A stretch of 64,000 bases of DNA from Hevea brasiliensis (Eukaryota > Streptophyta > Magnoliopsida > Malpighiales > Euphorbiaceae): positions 1,550,001-1,614,000 of the forward strand of contig NC_079500.1 in NCBI RefSeq assembly GCF_030052815.1, given 5' to 3'. Below the pieces are notes generated by a model that saw nothing but the letters and a program-made list of their open reading frames with translations, was not told the DNA's origin and ran no database searches. The position numbers and the translations under genes were made by a program. Of the stretch, positions 12,245 through 25,576 are shown in pieces (within the stretch, counting starts at the first letter, position 1; each line of letters begins with the position of its first letter).

Positions 12245-15233
12245 TGTAGACCTTTATTTTGTGATGAGTATGTGCATTGAGGCCGTGGGAAACCCGATGA
12301 TGAAAAATTATATGATCAGAAATGTAATTGGAGGCATTGAGCTGAATTATTAATTTCGTGGCATGATCTTGAAAAAATAAAAATAATAATAAAGTTTTGG
12401 GAAAATTAATTTAATTAAATTTAAATAAAATTTTATTTTGTTTAAATTTAATATGGGTAGTTTTTTAAATGGATCTAATTAAGTTTAATTGGGCTCCATG
12501 GGCCTAAGAAAGCCTAGTTAGGAATTTTAAATGGGACCCATTTAATTATTTTCTAAAAATTAAAATAACAAAATATCTCTCTCCTCCTTGGCCCCACTCT
12601 CTTCCTCACTCCCTATTGGTGCTTTCCATTTTTTCCTGTCTTCCTATTGGTTGAAACACCTCACCTATATCCCAGTCTTATTCGAATTATGCAATCGCAG
12701 TTGTTTAAGTCATCTAAACTTTATCACCCTAAGACTCCAAATCCTACCACACCTCTTCCTCATTCTCTATTGGTGCCTTCTATTTTTTCCTGTCTTCCAA
12801 TTGGTTGAAACACCTCACCCATATCCCAGTCTTATTCGAATTCTGCAATTGTAGTTGTTTAAGTCATCTAAACTTTATCATCCTAAGACTCCAAACCCTA
12901 TCACACCTCTCTCCCAAAACCCTATAAATACCCTACTAGAGAAGAGAAGAAGGGGATGATGGGAGGAAAGAGGCAGAGAAAATTCAGAGTTATAAGAAAT
13001 TTAGAGATATTTAAGACTCTTTGAGTTCTTCCTTATTATTTTTTTTTTCTTCAAGGAGATTTTCATACAAGATTTCTGGAAGGTCAGTTTTTATTGTTTT
13101 CTTTTCAAGATCTATGCCACACAATATTTTAATTCTATGCTCTTTGTCTTCAATTTATTTTATATGTTCATATAGATCATGTAATCATGTTTAATTTGAG
13201 GGGATACACAACTCTGCACATGTTTAGTTTCTGTCTCTCGTATTTTTATTATTTTTCTTTATTTTCTGAATCTGTAAAAAATTTGTAAAAATTATATTCA
13301 TATTCTACACGAAATTCCATTAATTTTAGGCTCAAGAATCACTAAAAAAGCTTTAATATTTTGTAAGTTATGGCTGTTTGAAGTTAGGGTTCCTGTAAAA
13401 TCTGATTTGCAGGATATCCGACTTGTGGAGCCCATATCTCCCTTGTTCCTTAATATTTTTGTGCAAATCTAGTGTCTAAAATTAACTTCAGAATCTTATG
13501 AATCTTTTCCAATTGGTTTTGCATTCATATCTTTTGTGGTTAATGAGTTATGAATTTTACAAAAAAGTAGTACGATTCTGTCACTTAGAAGAGTTACGAT
13601 TTATGTCGATCATTCGGCTAGGGTTTTGTTTGATTTATAAATTTTATGTTATTGTATGATATGTAAGCTATCTTCTGTAATTTTTTTATGATTTTTAGGC
13701 ATGTTTAACTATTTTTAAAAAATCAAATTTCTTGCTACTGTTAATCTGCCAGAATTTGAAAATTGTATATTTATGCATATTCTTGTATTTTCTTAGGTTT
13801 TAATTGATATTTGATCTATTTTCTATATTCTTTTAATTCAAGAAGTGTTATAAAGTGTTTGGATCATGTTAGAAGACTTAGACCATTAGATAGTTGTAAC
13901 TAATTAGGAATCTTAACCCTTTAGGAGACTAGAGTTAGAATCCAACGTAAATTGTTATTAATATATTTTTTATTTCTTTTATTTTCTTTAGTTTCTTTAT
14001 TTTTTATTACAAACAAAATTGGTAAGTAGCCCTAAGGTAAGTACCAAAGAGGGCATTTGCGTGGAGCTTATATGGAGCTAAACGGGAGTAAGCCAGGGAT
14101 ATCATTGCCATACTAGAAGAGAAGACCCTTTTTTAAGGGTAGCTTGCCCTAATGGCAAATTCATTGACCAACAGGTAAGTAGCTCTAAACTTCTCGAATA
14201 ACCATTGGTATGAAATTGTAGTAATAATAGAACTTTTATTTGGTAAATTAAAATTAACTTTGTTTTTAATTTAACTGACTTTTGCATGTAATTAATTTAA
14301 ATAAATACTTTGTAAATTAAAATTAATCTTGTTTGTAAATTAAACTAACATTGGCATGTAAAATAAATTTAATTTAATACTTGGTAATTGTAAAATAAAT
14401 TTGCATGTTAGAAATCTTTTTTAGGTTGTGATTGTTTGGGACTTATGTGATATTAGAATAAATTACACATGTACATAATTAACTTAGTTTAATTATCCTT
14501 AGGGTAACTTGGTGAAAATTAATTAATTAGGTTAAATAGAAACGTAGGGTTATTTGAAATTGAATTTGTTTGTAAATTAAATTCTCAATAATAAATTAAT
14601 TTTAGTCATCTGGTAAATATCATTTAAATAATTAGCAACCCCATAGATAGGAATTACTTGTGCATGAAAATTGTATGTAAACAACAACCCTTTTTGTGAA
14701 TTACTTGCGTGTGTAGGATTAAAATTGCATTTTTTAGGATAAAGTTTAATAAAGGAATAATAAACAAGACTTCTAGAAACATTAGTAGAGGACTGGCACT
14801 CGAATTAACGAGATTAGACCAGGCGTAAGGGGTGCCTAACACCTTCCCCTTACGTACCTACTATCCCGAACCTAGACATTGGGCTATGGTAATGACGGTT
14901 GTGGAAACTCTGCAAGGAGTAAGTTGCCATCTATGACCCTCGGAAGAAACACTGAATATGTCCCGGTTATTACCCGGGTGGCGACTCCTGTCTATCTATG
15001 CCTTCGTGGCATAAATCCTTAGTACCGTGGTAGTGTTATGGGAAGACGGTACTTACCAGTGGTTTGATTCTATTAGGATTGTATGAAGTGCATGTCTAGG
15101 AAATGCTGTCTAAGGAGGTGGTACTTAAGTGAGACCATTGTGACTCCACCATCTTTCCTGGGCATTACCTGGTGCATTTTATATAATTCTAATGGATGAT
15201 ATTTCGCCTCACGCCTCCCCCCTTGCCCCCACA
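12245..15233 (+). mobile_element. 3' LTR of Tat/Ogre-type gypsy element
   Basis: It starts TGTAGACC after a polypurine tract and runs about 3.0 kb. A TATA-type promoter (CCTATAAATACC at 12922) lies about 680 bases in. A direct repeat around TTCCTGTCTTCC(T/A)ATTGGTTG occurs at 12632 and 12790. The last ~1.6 kb matches the truncated 5' LTR at 5703-7288. The right end is uncertain by about 15 bases (15218-15233), where the two copies lose similarity in a C-rich stretch. No target duplication can be checked because the 5' end is lost. Confidence 0.8.
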
Positions 15234-15235
15234 GT

Positions 15236-18200
15236 TCTAAAATCACAAAATCAAAACAAAACATAGCAAATCCAAAATTTCTTTTAATAAATTTTAACAT
15301 TTGTATCCATTTGAAACCTATTTGGTTTATCTACTCAGGTTTGTGTCCGTTAAAAATAAATATGAGGTTTTCTTCCTAATATTGGGATTATATTTCCCCA
15401 TTATTGGAGTTTTGTTTTTTTCACTTAATGAACAGAATTTTTTTATGGTATTTTAATGATCTATTTATGCATGAATTGTTGATTTCTTTTTATTTGAAAC
15501 TTTAAATCTTATAAGTACAGATAATAATTTTCTATAATAGACTCTGTTAGTGCGGTCTATTTCTCTATTGATATTTGATGATTTAATCTTTTCTGTGAAC
15601 TATAAAGATAACAAATTCCCGAAAAGAAAGTATTCTGAAAGGATTAAGTACTACTTGAAAGAATATTTTATTATACTCAAATCATCTCTAAATAGAAGAT
15701 CTTTATTGTCTGTGTTTATATTTTTTTTTCCAGTTCTTGAACCCTATTTTTTAGTTCTTTCTTCGTGAGTTATCTGACATTATTTTAATAAAATTTTTTA
15801 CCTATTAAAAAAATTATCCGTTTTTTATCTTATGAAAAGGTTATATTATGTTTATCTTATAATTTTTATTAATTAATTATTAAACTTTATTATAAAAAAA
15901 AAAAACTTGCATGTAAAATTATCTTGTCAGTTGTCATTAATTAATTCTTTTTTTCTGTACATAATTTATCATCGAAGTATTATCATCGAGTTCTTTTTCC
16001 TTCTTATCTTTCAAGATTCTTGTTTTCTTATTTTATCACATCTCTACCCTAAATTTCATTTTTTAACTTCATTTGCAAAGTTTCTATTCACACTTCCCTT
16101 TTTCTCCAAATTTGAAGTACGAAGACTCTCCACTGCAATTATTGATCACTTTGCTCTTTCTGTGGTGGGGTGTGAGCAGACAAAAGAAAAAGAAAAAGAA
16201 AAAAAAAAAAAAGAAGTTTTTTTTTTTCTTTGATAAGTTAGAATCAGTTTTATTAATGAAAAAATAGTTAAAAAAAAAAAGAGATAATAAGTCTAAGAAA
16301 CTAACCTAACATCAATAGATCTAATTCAAGACACTCAAATCTAAATTTAAAATGTTAACTAAAAAAATTTGATAAAATAATTTAACTGAAAAAACTAATA
16401 AGAGAACACAATATTTCAAGCATTAAACATTATTTTTTATTCAATGGAGGCACAATAATTGATGGACTAAATAGGAGGTGCTGTCTCTGTTTCTCAGTAA
16501 AAATGTAAATAATCTTAAAATAGGTAGATAGATAGATTTGAATTTGAGATCTCTCCACTCACTACATCTTAAAGATAAAAAAAGAAGACCGATCAAACTA
16601 CTCTTAATTGGTTTTAAACATTAAACATTAATACTTTTTTTCTATAAATTAAACATTAATACTTATCAAACGAATAAAATCTCAAGAGTGAAAGTTGCCT
16701 AATCGGTTGCACATTGGTGGAGCTAAGCATCAGAGGGATTAAATGTAAAATTATAAATATCATATGTGTGAGCACATTACAAAAAATGTTAAAAAAGTAT
16801 AAAATTTATTATCATAAGTTTACGGCAGTAATATATGAATTGTTGCTATAAAATTAAAGCAGTATATATTTTATAATAAAATTATAATTAGTGTAAAAAA
16901 ATTATTATTGACATTAATAATTATTGCTGCAAAAATTTTCAATAATAACAACACATGCAATAATACCTTTTTTATGTACCATTAACAGCAATTGTTTATA
17001 TTGTTGTTATATATTAATTTTATAGGCATCAAAATTAATAATTTTGTAAAATTTTTAATACTAATTTTAATATTTATTATAGTGGTATATGAGAATATAT
17101 GTTAAATAATACAGTATAAGATTCCTATTAAAGTAATTTATTAAAATTTAAAAAGAATAATAGTATAAGATTCATAATTCTGATCATTGCATTCAACATT
17201 ATATTATTACTAGAAAAGTATATTCAATCGCTTATATTCAATATTATTAGTAAAGTACTGCTGATGTGTATTAATACAATAATCCATTTTCATCCATTGA
17301 TTATTAAAATTGAATACAAATTTTTAATTTATGTTATTTTCTATCGGTAGATCCAATTATTGTCGGTATAAAATCAAAAAAAATAAAATTAAAATTAAGG
17401 GAGAGAAAAAGTTAAAGAAAATATGGTAAAAATATAGAAAAAAGAGATGAGAAAAAAAAAAAAAAAAAAAAAAAACAAAGGATAGAGAAATAAATATTTT
17501 TATTTTTGCATCAACCACATAAACATTAATTTTTTGGTTCTTTTACTTTCTTTTATTTATTTATATTTTTTTATTGAAAGTCGTAAAAGATATCAAGAGC
17601 TAATTCATGATATCTATCGTTACATGCTAAGGCGTACATTTATCTAGTAAGATTATTGGGAATCTGATTAGCATTAGGGTGAGAGTTACTGTTGAAAAAA
17701 AGAATAAATCATATAAATTAGAGAGTATTAAAAAATAATTTAAAATTAAATTTAATAAATTTTAGTTATTAAAATATTAAAGTAACAAAATAATTTTTTA
17801 AAACTATTTTTTAAATATCATCTAAAATTTTATTTTGACAAATAATTTTAACTCTGAATTACAATGCTAAACATGTACTAAATGTAAATGCTTAAGATGA
17901 TTTTAAATTGAATTATTAAAAGTGCGTTCAAATTTACTATTGGTTTTTAGTTTTTTTATTTTTTGAAAATAAAAAACTGTTCTCATTTTTTAAACTTTTT
18001 TTTTCAAATATTTTTTGATAAATGTTGTGAAAATTAAATAATTAGGCTAAAAAAAATCAAAGTAAAATTTCGCCATAATACGGGGAGAATTGTTACATGT
18101 TAGAGGGAGATATGATGAGGACAGCCAGACATGTGAAGCCATGGAGGAAAGTAGGCAGGCATTGACTAATGAGTATTACTAGAATCATGTGCTGGAGGCA

Positions 18201-18343
18201 GAGGAACACGTTAATAATGAGCAATTGAAAAATAGAAAACAAGGATCCACGCTTTAATGTTTCTGTATTCCTTATTCTTTCAGGAAAATAAATATCAATT
18301 TGAGGAACACGTTTTGTTTTAATGTTTCCATATTCCTTATTCT
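15236..18343. other. AT-rich intergenic DNA, nothing recognised
   Basis: No gene or classifiable element was seen. It has homopolymer tracts (A-run 17453-17475; T/A tracts near 15890 and 16200-16230). A partly diverged ~100-bp tandem repeat lies at 18199-18345, in which GAGGAACACGTT and TATTCCTTATTCTTT each occur twice. Confidence 0.6.
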
Positions 18344-18348
18344 TTGGT

Positions 18349-18364
18349 TTTATTCATATTTATT
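18349..18364 (-). terminator. Candidate poly(A) signals, beta-glucosidase copy 1
   Basis: Two AATAAA hexamers on the minus strand (18349-18354 and 18359-18364) lie 120-135 bases after the stop codon. The position suits a plant near-upstream element. Confidence 0.4.
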
Positions 18365-19858
18365 CTAAAGTTCATTACACCACAAGCTAGGTCACTGGAG
18401 CTGAGCAATAGCCTAGTTATATTATTTAATTGCAAGAGACAAAGGCCAGATTGATATGGCACCTTTACAAGGCACAACACAAGCTAGATTATGTAGAATT
18501 TGCCAACCTTCCTTGAATTCCTTGAAATAATCTGGTAGACCTTGTTTTGTGTAATCAGTGGATTCAGGAATTCCGTGAACCAATAAGCTGAATTTTTAGG
18601 GATTCTTGTCAGGTTATTTTTATAGTCTACATAGAATAAACCAAATCTTGAAGTATAACCAATATTCCATTCGAAGTTGTCCAAATATGACCATGCAAAG
18701 TAACCTTTGATATTAACATGGTAATCCCTGCCAAAACCAACAATCATTAGGAGAATTAATTAAGGATTATCAGAAACCTCTATATTAGTATCTTCGAGTT
18801 TAGACTCACTTGAGAGATCCCAATGCATTCCACATATGCTTTTGATAATAGTTTATCCTAAATTCATCTTGAAGTGCTTCCTCAATGGAATGGGTTTCAT
18901 TATTGAGATTGTCAACCCCTAAATTAACATATAAAAAAACTCAAAAAATAAGACCAAAATATATATAATTGTAATTGACTAGCTAGCATTCTTAAATGAA
19001 AAAGGCATTGATGCTTACCATTCTCACTAATGTAAATTACTGGATCATTATATGTATCTTTGGTGTAGTTCAAAAGATGTCGAATACCTTTCAAGAAAAT
19101 GTAAAACCAAGATGAGTAAGCCTGCAAATTTTGATTTCTATGTTAGTGATATGTCCATAAATGTCCAATTCTCTTTTTACTATATTTTTATCATTTCATT
19201 TTTTCTTGTATACTAACCTGTGGACCAATGAGATTACCATCATAATCATAAGCTATAGAGTAAAAAGGAAAACATGTTATCAATTAAACTTTTTTAAAAA
19301 GAAAAACTTATCGACAAATAACATGTTTTTTGGACTTCTTTATATATATGTAGCTTACGAGTTTCAGTGACGTGACTATCAGTTTTATATCTAATATGAT
19401 CTGGATCAATTAGAGCATTTGGTTTTGCATAATATGAAGTGTAATATTGTAACCCAATAAAATCATATGATCCTTGAAACAATTGAGTTTCTTTGTCAAT
19501 AAACTTGAGCAATCTATCTCCAACTAAATCATGAACAATCCTTGGATATCGGCCATAGGTTAAAGGATCCATCCCCCTATAAAATATGAAATAAATCGTG
19601 TTTATTTATTAATCAAAGACTTATGTACATATAAAGGCTTAATCACTAGCTTATTTTGGAAGCAAGACTCACAATCCAAACATGAAATCAAGGGCTATTT
19701 TGGATGCCTCTATATCTTCTATTCTATTGGAGAGAGGTTCAAACCAGAAGGTAAAAAGTGTGATCCCAATCTTGCCATTTTGAGTTGCCTACACAATCAA
19801 TATAATAATAAGCTCAAATCTATGTGCACTTCTACTTGAGAAAGAAACAATGTAATTA

Positions 19859-20185
<327 letters not shown>

Positions 20186-21255
20186 CCCCCCCTCAAGCTA
20201 ATGGCGGTAAAACTTAGAGCCGAAGCTTGTCATGGTGCTTGTCAAACAAACGTTGGCCTAAAGGCTTGGTTAAGATATATGCTACCTGATCTTCAGAAGA
20301 AAGAAATCGAACTTGGATTGTACCATTGGCTACCTGCTCTCGCACAAAGTGATAGTCTAATTTGAGGTGTTTGGTGCGAGCATGGAATATCGGGTTGGCA
20401 CTGAGATAAATAGCTCCAACATTGTCACACCATAGGACAACAGGCTGTGGAAGAGGATAACCAAGTTCACATAAAAGAGATTGAACCCACATAACTTCAA
20501 CAGTGGCATTGGCTAAAGCTTTATATTCACTTTCCGTAGAGAAGCGAGCTATTGTAGGCTGCTTCTTGGACATCCAAGAAATCAAGTTGCGATCGAGGTA
20601 GAGAGCATATGATAGCTGTAATCCGCAAGTGCACGGGTCACAGTAGTATAGTTTTAAAAATGATATCGATCCCACAGGGAATTGTGCTTAAATTGGAAAT
20701 AAAAGTATAAGCTAATTAGAATGACAAAATTTAAAGATGTAAAATGAAATTTGGAATTAAAATTTGTATTTGAGGAATTTAAGCTAAATCAAACAATTAA
20801 CTAAATTCATTAAACTAGATTGCTAAAATTTAAATTGAAATTGCTATTTATGAAATTTGGAGGATTTAAATCTAAATTCAATAAAAATTAAAGTGATTCT
20901 AGAGATTGGATTTTCCATATTATTTGCATGTGGTTTATCCCTAATTTAGCCAAACACATGAGAATTGCAATTTTGAGGGAAATCAATTCTTAAATTTTTG
21001 AAATCTTTTTCAAGCATCTCAAAGTTGGTTTTTATTAAATCAGACCCTGTTTTCACGGTATTTCAAACCTAACAAAAACCCAATTAATGCTCTAATTGAT
21101 TTTTGGAAAGTTCCCCTTAATCTTCTTAGCTTATCTCTAACACCAAGAAAACCAAGTTTATTGCAAGATTATCTATCCCTAATATTCACTTTTCAGTCCA
21201 TCTATTAAGGATTAAAGCTTAACTTAATGAGGGCCCATTCATCAAGCAAGGCAAC

Positions 21256-22012
21256 TGTAATGGCCTGGCCCACTAGTGATATTGTCCGCTCTGGGCCGAA
21301 GCCCTCACGGTTTTAAAACGCGTCACTAGGAGTTACGAACCACCAACTTATAAACCCAGCATCTCTCCCGTGTTTTGTCGATGTGGGATTTGCCTAGGGT
21401 GTTACAATCCACCCCCCTTATGGGACTCAGCGTCCTCGCTGAGGTTTGCCCCACCATCGTTCAAGGTTGCACGCGGAGCGGCTCTGATTGTAACACCCTA
21501 GGCAAATCCCACATCGACAAAACACGGGAGAGATGCTGGGTTCATAAGTTGACAGTTCGTAACTCATAGTGACGCGTTTTAAAACCGTGAGGGCTTCAGC
21601 CCAGAGCGGACAATATCACTAGTGGGCCAGGCCGTTACATTTGTAGTATCAGAGCCGCTCCGCGTGCAACCTTGAACGATGGTGGGGCAAACCTCAGCGA
21701 GGACGCTGAGTCCCATAAGGGGGGTGGATTGTAACACCCTAGGCAAATCCCACATCGACAAAACACGGGAGAGATGCTGGGTTCATAAGTTGACAGTTCG
21801 TAACTCATAGTGACGCGTTGTAAAACCGTGAGGGCTTCGGTGTTACACTGATGCCACAAATGTAATGGCCCGGCCCACTAGTGATATTGTCCGCTCTGAG
21901 GCCGAAGCCGTCACGGTTTTAAAACGCGTCACTAGGAGTTACGAACCACCAACTTATAAACCCAGCATCTCTCCCGTATTTTGTCAATGTGGGATTTGCC
22001 TAGGGTGTTACA
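21256..22012. mobile_element. Inverted composite TRIM with target duplication
   Basis: It is flanked by a perfect 5-bp duplication GCAAC (21251-21255 and 22013-22017). Order: reverse LTR 21256-21406 (151 bp), reverse internal 21407-21488, forward LTR 21489-21639 (151 bp), forward internal 21640-21729 with primer site GTATCAGAGCC and polypurine tract AAGGGGGGTGGAT, forward LTR cut after 111 bp (21730-21840), a 20-base joint, then reverse LTR 21861-22012. The arms are near-perfect inverted repeats. The truncated-LTR joint is identical in structure to the one at 46941-47223. Confidence 0.9.
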
Positions 22013-22488
22013 GCAACAAGCTCACAAGCAATAAATCAAAATGTAACAAACCTCATTTAAATGGCTAAATCAGTTCAAAACCACAATACAAAATAATATT
22101 TACAAACCCATCTCTAGAATCTCAAATAACTACTCACTAATCATAATTTCTAAACAAACCCAAATGTATAAATGAAGAAATAATGGAAATGTAAGCTAAG
22201 GAGTAGAAAAACCCAGAAAAATGTAGATGAAGCTGCTGCAGAAAAGTGCAGAACGAGCCCCTCTGTAGCTGTTGCTGCTCCCTTCACGTGCTCCCTCTTT
22301 CTCTCTTTCTTTTCTTGCCAAAAATGCCTCCCTTGCTCATTATCTCCAAAGAAAATGATAAAGGAGACTTTATATGGGTTAAGGGTCTGCCCTAGAATGG
22401 GTAAAAAGGGGGAAGGTTCCAGAGAAAGTGAGGTAAAAAGTCAGAGTAATGAGAATGCCACGTCAGCCATTTCCAGTAAAAACGACAT

Positions 22489-22685
22489 AAGCTGAGTCGG
22501 TTGTGTCGCGGGTTGTGTCGCGGGTTGTGTAGCTCTCGGCCTGAATATCTGACGATCGACACAACCTGCGACATAAGCTAATTCGGTTGTGCTGCAGGTT
22601 GTGCAACAATCTGCCTGAATATCTGATGATTCGACACAACCTGCGACATAAGCTGAATCGGTTGTCTTTGCAGTAGTGTCGCTCT
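22489..22685 (-). repeat. Palindromic word array in the solo LTR
   Basis: Variants of CACAACCTGCGACATAAGCT and its complement-like partner TCGGTTGTGTCGCGGGTTGTG-type words recur at least six times in both orientations. CTGAATATCTGA spacers lie between them. The array sits in the upstream part of the LTR, as do different word arrays in the two related LTRs. Confidence 0.8.
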
Positions 22686-25184
22686 CGGCCATTTTTTTAC
22701 TCATCTTCAAAATTTTTGCAATTCAACTTTAATCTCCTCCAAATGGCTACTCTGATCAAAATACATCAAATTTCTCCAAATTTACCCTACAAAACAAATA
22801 AATTTCAAAAATTAAACTAAGAAATGTGAAAATTGTAAAATTGACTAAATATATACTAATATCTATAATAATAGCTATTAACAAGGGTAAATTATGTACA
22901 AAAATTACTCCTAAATGATGATATAAAATGCATGCATCAGCATACCCATTGGTGGACCGACGATCATCTATATCACTACCCCAGTCACTATCCGAAAAAC
23001 ATTGCAAGTCCAAAGGTGAGTCTTTAGCAAAAAACCTACCATATGATTTATTGTGTTAAAGATAACGCAACAATCTCTTAACGGCTTTCCAATGATCATC
23101 TGTTGGATTATGCATAAATTGACACAATTTATTGACTGTAAAAGAGATATCTGGTCGGGTTAAGGTCACATATTGTAATCCACCAACTATTTACCGATAG
23201 AGAACACCATCATCAAAAGAGACTCCATTGAATTTAGTAAGTGGGGGAGTGGTGGCCATAGGAGTTTGACAGGGCTTGCAATTCAGCATTGATGCTTGAG
23301 AAAGAAGATCCACAATATATTTCTGTTGATTAAGCAATAAGCCAGCAGAAGTGTGATGTACCTCTAAGCCGAGGAAATAATGTAATGCTCCAATATCTCT
23401 AATCGGAAAAGCCTCCTTGATCTTAGACATGAACCACTATAAATAAGAATTGTCAGAACAAGTAACCAAGATGTCATCAATGTATATAAGGATGAATAAA
23501 GAGACACCACCATTGCGATAAATAAAGAGACTGGAATCAGCCTTAGATGCAATAAATCCTAGCTGAAGTAAGAAGCCAGACAAATGACAAAACCAGGCTC
23601 GTGGTGCCTGTTTGAGCCCATATAATGATTTCTGTAGCTTATAAACATAGGAGGGAGAAGCAGGATCAACAAATCCTTTTGGTTGGTCCATAAAAATTTA
23701 ATGATCCAAATAGCCATGGAGAAAGGCATTAGATATGTCGAGTTGTCAGATTGGCCAACCATGTGCCATTGCTAAAGAGAGCACTGTGCGAACCGTTGAC
23801 ATCTTCACTGCTGGACTAAATGTCTCATCGTAATCTAATCCATCCTATTGAGAGTACCCCTTGGCTACCAAACGAGCCTTATACCTGTCTACTGAACCAT
23901 CAGGTTTTCTTTTGATTCTATAAATCCACTTGTTCCCAACTATATTTTTATTTGGTGGTCTAGATACTAACTCCCATGTTTGATTCTGCATTAAAAAATT
24001 AATCTCTTGGGACATAGCATCTCTCCATTCAGAATAAGAACTGGCCTGGGTATAAGTCTTTGGTTCAAACTTTAGATAATCAGTGTCCTTAGTAATAAGA
24101 TTGACAATACGCTTCTGCATAGTTTTAGGCCGTAATGTCCTAGCATGTGTGCGCATATCAGATTGTGCAGCAGGTTAGAGTGAGAGGAGGTAAGAGGATA
24201 ACGAGATAAGTCAATAGACAGATTGAGGGATGGATAAGTAGACGCAGTCATAACTTGACTAGTATTAGAATTCGAAACAGAGTGGTTTGGTGAGGCAGGG
24301 GTTGGGAGATCTGATGACACAAGTTGTTGATTAGTAGTGAAAATTTACTGATTTTGGGAAGGAGAAATACTTGATGGAGATGAGGTTGAATTCAAAATAG
24401 GAGATAAAGGAGGAGATTGATTTAGTAACTGACCTGAATTTGCTCCAGTTGCCAAGTGAGGTGTTGAATGTCCAGTCAATACAAGCCATGGCGTATTTGC
24501 AGACGAGTTGGATGCAGAGGGCATAGGCAACATGACAGGAAGCCTAAATGGAAACACAGACTCATTAAACTTGACCTGACGAGCTTAATAAATGCGACCT
24601 GTTGTGGGAAATAGGACCATCATGTCCATTACCAACATGGACTTGATCATCACCCTTGTACTCATGTGCAACACTGAGAGTAGACATATCAGGTGTAATG
24701 TGGAAATTGGCTGCAGTGTTAGGAAACCAACTGACTGGTGCAGGAGTAGGTTGCTAATGTGAATGAACAGAATGATAATTTACTTGTGGAGAAGATGTAC
24801 GAAAACCACTATTAAAAGAAGGATTGAATCGCCTGCGACACTTATTAGCAGTGTGATTTTTAAGACCACAAATTTGACATGGAGCATGAGGCCTGAAATT
24901 ATTATTGATGAAAGAAGAAGCAGGACGTGCAGGGGTTGGCAAGAGAGGCGAATTTAGTGAAGATCGAATAACAGTGTTGACAATAGGAGGTTCATGTGCA
25001 CTTTTGATTAAGATTTCATGTGTTACAAGCTGCCAATACAGTTCATAAAACAAAATAGGTTCAGTCCGAAGATTCAAGGCAGTGATTATAGGATGATATT
25101 CAGCTCCTATATTCCGATAAATGATAGCATTGAATTCTGCAGGTTGAAGAGGTCGACCTGCTGCTTGTAGTTCGTCAGCTAACT

Positions 25185-25576
25185 TGTAACACCCTAGGCA
25201 AATCCCACATCGGCAAAACACGGGAGAGATGCTGGGTTTATAAGTTGGTGGTTCATAACCCCTAGTGATGCGTTTTAAAATCGTGAGGGCTTCTGTCCAG
25301 AGCGGACAATATCACTAGTGGGCCGGACCGTTACATTTATGGTATCAGAGCCGCTCCGCGTGCAACCTTGAGCGATGGTGGGGCAAACCTCAGCGAGGAC
25401 GCTGAGTCCCATAAAGGGGGTGGATTGTAACACCCTAAGCAAATCTCACATCGGCAAAACACGGGAGAGATGTTGGGTTTATAAGTTGGTGGTTTGTAAC
25501 CCCGAGTGACGCGTTTTAAAACCGTGAGGGCTTCGGTCCAGAGCGGACAATATCACTAGTGGACTAAGCCGTTACA
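25185..25576 (+). mobile_element. Complete 392-bp TRIM inside copia gag
   Basis: Two 151-bp LTRs (25185-25335 and 25426-25576), each TGTAACACC...GTTACA, flank a 90-bp internal part. The internal part has primer site TGGTATCAGAGCC at its left and polypurine tract AAAGGGGGTGGAT at its right. A perfect 5-bp target duplication TAACT lies at 25180-25184 and 25577-25581. There is no coding capacity. It is the cleanest copy of this TRIM family in the window and fixes its unit structure. Confidence 0.95.

Larger units (their letters stand above)
20610..22939 (-). mobile_element. Solo gypsy-type LTR inside copia RNase H
   Basis: It is bounded by TGAT...ATCA and a perfect 5-bp target duplication GCATA (20605-20609 and 22940-22944). 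Read on the minus strand it ends CGTGCACTTGCGGATTACAGC plus TATCA. This is the same ending type as the LTRs at 38315-39923 and 52624-54302, so it belongs to the same Athila-like LTR family. Without the nested 757-bp TRIM composite it is about 1.57 kb, close to the other two (1609 and 1679). No internal domain is present, so it is a solo LTR left by LTR-LTR recombination. Confidence 0.88.

Noticed and set aside
18060..18250. Possible gene fragment around ATGATGAGGACAGCC
   Set aside because: No open frame beyond about 40 codons and no recognisable motif.
21375..21569. Repeated protein-like open stretch (also near 21579, 29962 and 46784)
   Set aside because: It is the translated TRIM LTR and internal region; all copies coincide with TRIM units.
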